DNA of 64,000 nucleotides, from contig CAMJHQ010000017.1 in the NCBI GenBank assembly GCA_946405625.1, positions 1 through 64,000 of the forward strand, read 5' to 3'. The translations under genes and the position numbers were made by a program. This stretch comes from an uncultured Lachnospiraceae bacterium. Lineage in GTDB: Bacteria; Bacillota; Clostridia; Lachnospirales; Lachnospiraceae. Positions 50,384-57,936 of the stretch are shown one piece after another; position 1 is the first letter of the stretch, and every line of letters begins with the position of its first letter. Under the pieces are notes generated by a model. It saw nothing but the letters and a program-made list of their open reading frames with translations. It was not told where the DNA came from and did no database searches.

Positions 50384-51718
50384 TTAGTCTCCCGTAACAA
50401 TCTCATCAACATAATCAATTGCATCATCAAGCTTCTCAAAGACTTCATCAATTTCTTCCTTAGTAATGATCAGAGGTGGTGCGATAAGAATATGTGATCC
50501 ACCTCCGAATGTCAGAATTCCCTTCTCTCTGAGATATGCAAGGAACGTATTCAGGAATGGTTTTCCGTCTTTGGTTGTTTCTATTATTTCTCTTGTTTCT
50601 TTGCTGTATGAAAACTCTATCGCTCCAAAAAGACCTATCGATCTTACATCTCCGACAGAGACATGCTTTTCTTTTATCTCGGCAAGCTTCTCCTTCAGAT
50701 AAGGCTCAAGCTCAAGAACATGTTCTCTGATACCAAGTCTCTTATATTCATTAATACAACCGATCGCAGCTGCAATTCCTACCGGATGTGCATTATATGT
50801 CAGTCCTGCCGTAAACGGATTCTCATCATAATAATCTGAAATCTCTTTACTTATTATTACTCCTCCAAGTGGGGCATAAGAACTGTTGACACCCTTGGCA
50901 AATGTAATAATATCCGGCTCAACCTCTTCTCTTTCGATAGCAAACCACTCACCGCTTCTGAGGAATCCCGCCATAACTTCATCAGCCACAAACAGTATTC
51001 CGTATTTCCTGGTTATCTCTCTGACACCCTTCAGATATCCCTTCGGATACTGATATACACCATTACTTCCCGGAACAGATTCTATGAAAAGTGCCGCTAT
51101 CTTCTCCGGTCCTTCCTGTATGATCTGATATTCAAGTCTGTTAAGGAAATGCTTTGTTGCCTCTTCCTCTGTTTTAAACTTGATGTCATATCCATACAGA
51201 TGCGGAGCTTCAAATTTTATAAATCCCGGTATAGTAGGAAAAAGAGATGCTCTGTCAGGTTCACCTGTAAGACATGATGCTCCGTATGTACCTCCATGAT
51301 AAGATTCATACTTTGAAAAGATCTTATCTCTGCCTGTATATGCTTTTGCAAATCTTATTGCGAATTCATTTGCATCGGATCCTCCAAGTGTGAAAAGCAC
51401 TTTTCCTGCATTCTTCGGAGCCAGCTCTTCAATAATGATCTCTCCGAGTTCTCCTCTTCTGTCAAATGCATGTTTCGGTGCTACATATGAAAGCTTTTCA
51501 ACCTGCTCCTGAACAGCCTTGATAACAGCCTTATTGTTATGACCGATATTCACATTTACAAGCTGGGAACCTAAATCAATATATTCCTTTCCCGTATCAT
51601 CCCATACTCTTATGCCATCGGCTTTCTCTATATAGAATGGTTTGTACTCTTTCTGTGTATATCCGGTAAATGAAAACAAGGTATACTTTTTTGCTTTTTC
51701 CAAAGCTTCCTTACTCAT
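50384..51718 (-). CDS. Class III PLP aminotransferase
   Basis: VLFTLGGSDANEFAIRFAKAYTGRDKI, LFVADEVMAGFLRSGEWFA, FAKGVNSSYAPLGG. Confidence 0.93.
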   Translation of the reverse strand: MSKEALEKAKKYTLFSFTGYTQKEYKPFYIEKADGIRVWDDTGKEYIDLGSQLVNVNIGHNNKAVIKAVQEQVEKLSYVAPKHAFDRRGELGEIIIEELAPKNAGKVLFTLGGSDANEFAIRFAKAYTGRDKIFSKYESYHGGTYGASCLTGEPDRASLFPTIPGFIKFEAPHLYGYDIKFKTEEEATKHFLNRLEYQIIQEGPEKIAALFIESVPGSNGVYQYPKGYLKGVREITRKYGILFVADEVMAGFLRSGEWFAIEREEVEPDIITFAKGVNSSYAPLGGVIISKEISDYYDENPFTAGLTYNAHPVGIAAAIGCINEYKRLGIREHVLELEPYLKEKLAEIKEKHVSVGDVRSIGLFGAIEFSYSKETREIIETTKDGKPFLNTFLAYLREKGILTFGGGSHILIAPPLIITKEEIDEVFEKLDDAIDYVDEIVTGD

Positions 51719-51811
51719 ATCTTTTATCTCCTTACATTTTTTTGTTATTAAAGATGTTGATATGTTATCACCTGTTATAGTTTTTGTCTTATCCCAACTA
51801 ACTATTCCGAG

Positions 51812-51832
51812 TTATAGGAAAATTCTATAACA
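51812..51832. promoter_or_regulatory. GTTATAG-N7-CTATAAC palindrome upstream of the aminotransferase/OAH-sulfhydrylase operon
   Basis: GTTATAGgaaaattCTATAAC, perfect half-sites. Confidence 0.75.
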
Positions 51833-51842
51833 TTGATGAAAT

Positions 51843-52754
51843 CTAATCATACAGACCCTTACTGATATATCTGTCTCCTCTGTCCGGGAATACCACTACG
51901 ATATTTCCGCTCTCTATCTCATCTGCAAGTCTGAGTGCTGCACTTAGCGCTGCACCCGATGAAGTACCGGCCAGAATTCCTTCCTTTGCAGCAAGAAGTC
52001 TGGATGTCTCGAAAGCTTCCGTATCTGTAACCTTGATAACCTTATCAACGAGAGAAATATCCATAGTATCGGCTATAAAGTCGTTACCTATTCCCTCGAT
52101 ATCATAGTCCGCATGCTCACCGCCACCGATTATAGAACCTACAGGATCAGCAAGCACACCCTGAATATCAGGATTCTGCTCCTTCAGATATTTAACGATT
52201 CCGGAAAATGTACCGCCGCTTCCGGCACCGGCTACAAAATAATCAATCTTGCCGTCCATCTGCTTATATATTTCAGGACCTGTAGTCTCATAATGAGAAA
52301 GCGGGTTTGACGGATTCTTGAACTGCTTCATGGAAACAGCTCCCGGAGTTGCAGCTATAATCTCCTCTGCCTTTACAGCAGCACCCATCATTCCTCCGAC
52401 ACGTGATGTATTTATAATTTCAGCGCCGAGCGCCTTCATAACCTTCTGCTTCTCGATTGAGAATTTATCAGGTACTACAAAGATGATCTTGTATCCCTTA
52501 TTAAGCGCAGCTACAGCTATTCCTATACCTGTGTTTCCTGCAGTAGCTTCAACGATTGTTCCTCCCGGTTTCAGAATGCCTCTTCTTTCGGCATCCTCGA
52601 TCATATACATTCCGACTCTGTCCTTAACACTTCCTGCAGGGTTCATAAGTTCAAGCTTTGCATAAATATTTACGCCTTCCTTAACACCCATATGTCCTAT
52701 CTTCATTATCGGTGTATTACCTATCATTTCCTGAATATTCATATATACATCCAT
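51843..52754 (-). CDS. cysK: Cysteine synthase
   Basis: MIGNTPIMKIG, NPAGSVKDRVGMYMI, EATAGNTGIGIA. Confidence 0.95.
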   Translation of the reverse strand: MDVYMNIQEMIGNTPIMKIGHMGVKEGVNIYAKLELMNPAGSVKDRVGMYMIEDAERRGILKPGGTIVEATAGNTGIGIAVAALNKGYKIIFVVPDKFSIEKQKVMKALGAEIINTSRVGGMMGAAVKAEEIIAATPGAVSMKQFKNPSNPLSHYETTGPEIYKQMDGKIDYFVAGAGSGGTFSGIVKYLKEQNPDIQGVLADPVGSIIGGGEHADYDIEGIGNDFIADTMDISLVDKVIKVTDTEAFETSRLLAAKEGILAGTSSGAALSAALRLADEIESGNIVVVFPDRGDRYISKGLYD

Positions 52755-52787
52755 GTCGCATATCTCCTTCCATATATAGCGATCATT

Positions 52788-53948
52788 CTATCGTATTGCC
52801 TGCTCTAAATCCCTGATAATATCATCAGCATCTTCGATTCCGACTGAAAGACGAATAAGTTCATCTGTGATTCCTACAGCCTCTCTGATCTCTCTCGGAA
52901 TAGCTGCATGTGTCATTGTTGCAGGATGGCATACCAGTGACTCCACTCCTCCGAGACTCTCTGCAAGAGTAACCAGCTTAAGTGACTTGAAGAACTTCTT
53001 ATAATCATATTCCTTCTTAAGTGTAAAGGAGATCATAGCTCCCGGACCGTCTGCCTGCTTCTTCTGGATCTCATATCCCGGATCGGTTTCAAGTCCCGGA
53101 TAGTAAACCTTCTCTACATATCCGCTGTTCTGAAGCCACTCGGCAATCTTCTTAGCATTTGCGACATGTCTGTCCATTCTTACTCCGAGAGTCTTGATAC
53201 CTCTGATCATGAGGAAGCTGTCCCAAGGTGCAAGGATTCCGCCGATAGCATTCTGAAGATAATAGAGTCTGTCAGCAAGTTCCTTATCCTTTACAACTAC
53301 AAATCCGGAAACTGTATCGCTGTGTCCTCCGAGATATTTTGTTCCGCTGTGAACAACTATATCCGCACCGAGTGTAAGCGGTCTCTGAAGGTATGGTGTA
53401 AGAAATGTATTGTCAACGATAGTAAGCTTACCGTATGACTTAGCTAGCTTTGAAACTTCCTCAATATCGGTAACCGAAAGAAGCGGGTTTGCAGGACTTT
53501 CAATATATACTGCCTTTACTTCTCCGTCCTTATCTGCATCTCTGTCATCAAGTGCCTTCTTAACCTCTTCGATATTTGATGTATCAACTATTGTGAAGTT
53601 AAGTCCGAAATGCTTGAATACATTATCCAGAACTCTGAAAGTTCCGCCGTAAATATTATCCGAAATTATAAGTCTGTCACCTGACTTAAAAAGTGAAAGC
53701 ACTGTAGATATTGCAGCAAGTCCTGATGCAAATGCCATTCCGTACTGTCCCTGTTCAAGATCTGCCACAAGCTTCTCAAGTGCAGCTCTTGTAGGATTTC
53801 CTGTTCTTGAATATTCCCAACCTCTGTTCTCACCGAGACCATCCTGCTTATATGTTGATGTCTGATAAACCGGTACATTTACAGCACCTGTTGTTTCATC
53901 TCCGTCGATACCGCCATGAATAAGTAATGAATTGATGTTAATGCTCAT
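52788..53948 (-). CDS. Cystathionine gamma-synthase/lyase family PLP enzyme
   Basis: LLIHGGIDGDETTGAVNVPVYQTSTYKQ, HSGTKYLGGHSD. Confidence 0.94.
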   Translation of the reverse strand: MSININSLLIHGGIDGDETTGAVNVPVYQTSTYKQDGLGENRGWEYSRTGNPTRAALEKLVADLEQGQYGMAFASGLAAISTVLSLFKSGDRLIISDNIYGGTFRVLDNVFKHFGLNFTIVDTSNIEEVKKALDDRDADKDGEVKAVYIESPANPLLSVTDIEEVSKLAKSYGKLTIVDNTFLTPYLQRPLTLGADIVVHSGTKYLGGHSDTVSGFVVVKDKELADRLYYLQNAIGGILAPWDSFLMIRGIKTLGVRMDRHVANAKKIAEWLQNSGYVEKVYYPGLETDPGYEIQKKQADGPGAMISFTLKKEYDYKKFFKSLKLVTLAESLGGVESLVCHPATMTHAAIPREIREAVGITDELIRLSVGIEDADDIIRDLEQAIR

Positions 53949-53977
53949 TGTTTTTTCTCCTTTTTTGAACATAATAA

Positions 53978-54007
53978 AAGCGAGGCATGAATTATCATTC
54001 CTCGCTT
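53978..54007 (-). terminator. Attenuator terminator between the Cys leader ORF and the PLP enzyme
   Basis: Minus AAGCGAGGaatgataattcatgCCTCGCTTttattatg. Confidence 0.75.
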
Positions 54008-54051
54008 GGTTAATCTTTAAATCTCCTATGTCAGGCAAACTTTAGACCGCG

Positions 54052-54156
54052 TTATGCCTCCTCATAAGTATTCTTACAGAACATGCGAAGAATGCTGTTA
54101 TTATCTCTACAGCAACAGCAACAACATATTCTGTTTGACATACTCTGATTAAACAT
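54052..54156 (-). CDS. 34-aa leader peptide with six consecutive cysteine codons
   Basis: MFNQSMSNRICCCCCCRDNNSILRMFCKNTYEEA*; RBS aggaga 6 nt upstream; absent from the supplied ORF track. Confidence 0.85.
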   Translation of the reverse strand: MFNQSMSNRICCCCCCRDNNSILRMFCKNTYEEA

Positions 54157-54194
54157 TTGCGTCTCCTATTTACCTATCGGTTTAGTATGTGAAA

Positions 54195-54223
54195 GTTATA
54201 TCACGTATTACCTATCATGTCAA
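54195..54223 (-). promoter_or_regulatory. Promoter of the Cys leader/cys operon
   Basis: Minus TTGACA-17-TATAAC. Confidence 0.85.
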
Positions 54224-54231
54224 TAGGTAAT
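54207..54231. promoter_or_regulatory. Palindromic operator overlapping the -35 of the cys leader promoter
   Basis: ATTACCTATcatgtcaATAGGTAAT. Confidence 0.65.
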
Positions 54232-54260
54232 TTTTATAACAAAAAAGAGAGCTGTAAACA

Positions 54261-54623
54261 TCAGCTCTCCTTATAATCATCGATCATCTTCTGAATTTCA
54301 TCGATTTCCTTCTTTGAAAGTTTCTTACTTCTCGTAAATGCAGCAAGAAACTGCGGTATGCTTCCCGCAAAGGTTTTTTCTACAACTTCCTCAACCTCCG
54401 CAGTCTGTACTTCTTCCTTAGTAACAAGAGATGTTATCACTGCATTTTCACTCTTGATAACTCCTCTTTCCGTAAGGCGCTTAATAACTGTGTATGTCGT
54501 AGCCTTCTTCCATCCAAGCTCCGCCTCACACAGCTTTGCAAGTTCTGTACTCTTGATAGGTTCATTTTCCCATAAGATCAGACAGAATCTGTATTCACTT
54601 TCAAAAACCTTTGGTGTACTCAT
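54261..54623 (-). CDS. BlaI/MecI/CopY-family regulator
   Basis: SEYRFCLILWENEPIKSTELAKLCEAELGWKKATTYTVIKRLTERGVI. Confidence 0.92.
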   Translation of the reverse strand: MSTPKVFESEYRFCLILWENEPIKSTELAKLCEAELGWKKATTYTVIKRLTERGVIKSENAVITSLVTKEEVQTAEVEEVVEKTFAGSIPQFLAAFTRSKKLSKKEIDEIQKMIDDYKES

Positions 54624-54653
54624 TCGTTTTTCTCCCACACAATGCATTAAAAA

Positions 54654-54696
54654 GTCGAACATGTTCGACCCATGACTAAAGTCTAACACGTTCGAC
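54654..54696. promoter_or_regulatory. Two tandem 16-bp operators in the BlaI-family gene promoter
   Basis: GTCGAACATGTTCGAC (54654-54669) and GTCTAACACGTTCGAC (54681-54696); the second lies between -35 TTGACA and -10 TAGACT. Confidence 0.75.
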
Positions 54697-54845
54697 CTTT
54701 ATTGTCAATTACTTCTTTATAAAATCAGAAAACAATCATTAAAATAATTTATATTCTCTTTGTATCCCGTATATTCTATTCAGGAAACCATATACCATAT
54801 AATATATTCGGGAATGGAATTACCGTGAATTCCCGCTTAGATAGC

Positions 54846-56327
54846 CTAAACCGGATAATCATTTGTAAAGCACGCAGTACAGAGCGGAAGTTCTCCTACC
54901 ATGGATTTAAAATCCGAAATACTCAGATATTCAAGTGAATCCGCTCCAACATTTCTGCATACCTCTTCACTCGAATGATGGGAAGCAATAAGCTGCTTTG
55001 CAGTCGGAACATCTGTTCCGTAGTAACACGGGTAAAGGAAAGGAGGTGAACTTATCCTTACATGAACCTCTTTTGCACCTGCAGATCTCAGCATTTCAAT
55101 CAGCTGCTTCATTGTAGTACCACGAACAATCGAGTCATCTATTATTACAATCCTCTTATCCTTAACTACACTTTTCATAACACTCAGCTTCATATGAACT
55201 GCCGTACGTCTCTCTTCATCTGTCGGCTTGATAAAGCTTCTTCCTATATAGCTGTTTTTATGAAATGCAAGTGCAAACGGTATACCCGATTCAAGAGCAT
55301 AACCTTCTGCGGCCGCAAGTCCCGAATCCGGAACTCCCACAACTATATCCGCCTCTACTCTTGATTTTCTTGCCAGAGCTCTTCCTGCTGCAACTCTTGC
55401 ATCATGTATTTCTATACCATCCATTACGGAATCATTTCTTGCGAAATAAATATACTCAAAAATGCAGTGCGCCCTTTTCTTCTGACAGAGTCCGTAATCA
55501 GATGTTATTCCTTCCTTCGTGATTGATATTATCTCTCCGGGCTCGATATCTCGTATAACTTCTCCGCCAACCGAAATAATAGCCGCACTCTCCGAAGCAA
55601 GTATATAAGTATATTTTCCGACTCCCTCGAGTTTTTCCGAAGTATCATCTGATGCACCTATGCTATCCCCTGACACAGACAGCTTTCTTCCGAGTATAAG
55701 AGGCTTGATTCCAAAAGGATCGCGGATACCAACCAGCTTTCTCGGACTCATAACTACAACAGCATAACCGCCCTTCAGTTTCTCTGCTGCATTTTTTATG
55801 GCTTCTTCTATCGAGGCAGCCTTCACACGTTCTCCTATTATTTCATATGCAAGTACTTCGGAATCTGAGGTCGTATAATGCGCAAGTCCCCTGTACATCT
55901 GCTGCTCTTTAAGATCAGATGCATTTACTATATTTCCGTTATGGACTATCGCAAGACTTCCCTTTATATAATTCATAGCGATAGGCTGAGCATTTTCCTC
56001 TGTACTTCCACCGGTTGTTGAATATCTCACATGTCCGACTCCGATATTTCCGGTAAGCTTTGCAAGATCATCGGGATGAAATATTTCACTCACCAACCCC
56101 TGATGTTTCTTCATCCTAAGATTTCCCATAGGGCCTTCCGTATCCGAAACAGCAATACCTGCTGCTTCCTGCCCTCTATGCTGGAGTGCAACAAGTCCGT
56201 AATATATATCACCCGAAACATTTGTTTCCGATGGTGCATATATTCCGAATACACCACATTCCTCATGAAGTTTGTCATCTTCGATAAGCGTGCTGAAATT
56301 ATCTTTCATCATCATATCCTTTCTCAT
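54846..56327 (-). CDS. purF: Amidophosphoribosyltransferase
   Basis: EECGVFGIYAPSE, VALQHRGQEAAGIAV, VVGVPDSGLAAAEGYA, IVIIDDSIVRGTT. Confidence 0.97.
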   Translation of the reverse strand: MRKDMMMKDNFSTLIEDDKLHEECGVFGIYAPSETNVSGDIYYGLVALQHRGQEAAGIAVSDTEGPMGNLRMKKHQGLVSEIFHPDDLAKLTGNIGVGHVRYSTTGGSTEENAQPIAMNYIKGSLAIVHNGNIVNASDLKEQQMYRGLAHYTTSDSEVLAYEIIGERVKAASIEEAIKNAAEKLKGGYAVVVMSPRKLVGIRDPFGIKPLILGRKLSVSGDSIGASDDTSEKLEGVGKYTYILASESAAIISVGGEVIRDIEPGEIISITKEGITSDYGLCQKKRAHCIFEYIYFARNDSVMDGIEIHDARVAAGRALARKSRVEADIVVGVPDSGLAAAEGYALESGIPFALAFHKNSYIGRSFIKPTDEERRTAVHMKLSVMKSVVKDKRIVIIDDSIVRGTTMKQLIEMLRSAGAKEVHVRISSPPFLYPCYYGTDVPTAKQLIASHHSSEEVCRNVGADSLEYLSISDFKSMVGELPLCTACFTNDYPV

Positions 56328-56388
56328 TTTCTCATCCGGTATGATCTCTCTGCCGAAAGATGCAGTTACGACAATACATCAAAAAATG

Positions 56389-56421
56389 AGGGCACTTCGA
56401 GAATAAATCTCAAAGCGCCCT
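56389..56421 (-). promoter_or_regulatory. Leader terminator hairpin of the GCAARGGCGC family upstream of purF
   Basis: Minus: gcaAGGGCGCTTTGAGA-tttat-TCTCGAAGTGCCCTcattttttg. Confidence 0.8.
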
Positions 56422-56524
56422 TGCTTTTTTCGATAAATCATATTTATTTTCTACCGGAACTGAATAATTACCCGATACAGGAGTTAGTATATAACTAATT
56501 CATCAAAATGTGAAGCATAATTTA

Positions 56525-56866
56525 TCAGAAATTTCTTCCGTTCCATCCCCAATCCTTTGTAGTCTGATACTCTACATAGATATGGTTGCCCGGAATTCCC
56601 AGTTCTTCTTCATATATCTCACAGATTCTTGCTGTCATTTTCTCAAATGCAGCTGAATTTGGCGATCCCAGCAGATCAACAGAAACGAATGCGCCTTTTT
56701 CCAGCTTTTCGCCTGCAAAATACAGACAGTACTCATCTTCGAAGCCAACCATAAGAAAGCTTTCCGGCTTACCGATGATAGCTGCCGCCTGACCGAGCTT
56801 TGTTTTGATCGACTCTTTCTTTTCATCACTGATCTTTACTGTTACTTTTGAATTGATAAATGGCAT
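56525..56866 (-). CDS. MIF-like tautomerase-superfamily protein
   Basis: MPFINSKVTVKISDEKKESIKTKLGQAAAIIGKPESFLMVGF...NGRNF. Confidence 0.8.
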   Translation of the reverse strand: MPFINSKVTVKISDEKKESIKTKLGQAAAIIGKPESFLMVGFEDEYCLYFAGEKLEKGAFVSVDLLGSPNSAAFEKMTARICEIYEEELGIPGNHIYVEYQTTKDWGWNGRNF

Positions 56867-56917
56867 TTTCCATTCCTCCTTATATTTTCTGCATTATTAT
56901 GTATGCTTGTTTTTCTA

Positions 56918-57009
56918 TGTTCATATTCTGTCGGAACAATCTCGCGGCTGTTTAATGTTTGTTATTCCGTGTTCATATACTGTCGGAGCAGTCTCCGCAG
57001 CAGTTTAAT
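56918..57009. repeat. Two imperfect ~40-bp direct repeats
   Basis: TGTTCATATtCTGTCGGAaCAaTCTCgcGgCtGTTTAAT and TGTTCATATaCTGTCGGAgCAgTCTCcGcagCaGTTTAAT. Confidence 0.75.
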
Positions 57010-57030
57010 TCCGCACCTGCCGGTTAATTC

Positions 57031-57915
57031 TCAACAATTGCCTGTATATACATACTCAAGATTTTCTCTTGCGATTTCAGCAAGATCATAAATCAGTTTC
57101 ACATCTGTTGCATCTCTATCCGTCATCTTAAATCTTGGGAAAAATCTGGATATATGAAGAGGTATATTCTTTCCTATCCTTCTTCCTTCTGAATCTGTCA
57201 ATGAAGCAATCCATCCCGAGAGTTCTCTCATTTCTTCCTCACTGTCATTTTCTCCGGGAATTATAAGAGTTGTAAGTTCCAGATGACAGTCTTTAGCTGC
57301 CCTTTCAATAAAGTCTGTTACCATCCGCCTGTTTCCACCGAGAAGCTTTTCATAATATTCATCCGTGAAACCCTTAAGATCTATATTCATCGCATCGATA
57401 TAGGGAAGGATTTCTTCAAGTATCTCGATCTCGGCTGTCCCGTTCGAAACAAGCACTGTCTTCATTCCTCTTTCTTTAACCAGCATAGCTGTATCTCTTA
57501 CAAATTCATATCCGATAAGCGGCTCATTATATGTAAAAGCTATTCCAATATTCCCCTTGCTCTTATAAGCTTCAACGATATCACAGAGTTCTTCCGGAGT
57601 CATCTTGAGGAGTTCTCCTCTGCCCTGATGTTCCGGCAGTTTCATAGCACTATCCGACCAGGATATTTCATAATTCTGACAAAATGGACATCTAAGATTG
57701 CAGCCATAGCTTCCGACTGAAAGAATCCTGCTTCCCGGATAGAATCTCGAAAGCGGCTTCTTCTCTATCGGATCGAGCATAATTCCTGTAAGAAGGCCAT
57801 AATTCGCTGCAGTAACTACTCCGTTCCTGCAAGTTCTCGCCCCGCAGAAACCGATACTCCCCTCACCTATCTCACAATGTCTGAAACAAACCTTACAGCG
57901 TGCCATATCATCCAC
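57031..57915 (-). CDS. AmmeMemoRadiSam-system radical SAM enzyme
   Basis: GYGCNLRCPFCQNYEISW-type CxxxCxxC; NIDLKGFTDEYYEKLLGGN. Confidence 0.88.
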   Translation of the reverse strand: MDDMARCKVCFRHCEIGEGSIGFCGARTCRNGVVTAANYGLLTGIMLDPIEKKPLSRFYPGSRILSVGSYGCNLRCPFCQNYEISWSDSAMKLPEHQGRGELLKMTPEELCDIVEAYKSKGNIGIAFTYNEPLIGYEFVRDTAMLVKERGMKTVLVSNGTAEIEILEEILPYIDAMNIDLKGFTDEYYEKLLGGNRRMVTDFIERAAKDCHLELTTLIIPGENDSEEEMRELSGWIASLTDSEGRRIGKNIPLHISRFFPRFKMTDRDATDVKLIYDLAEIARENLEYVYTGNC

Positions 57916-57936
57916 CTCATCACAGTCTGCAAAGAA

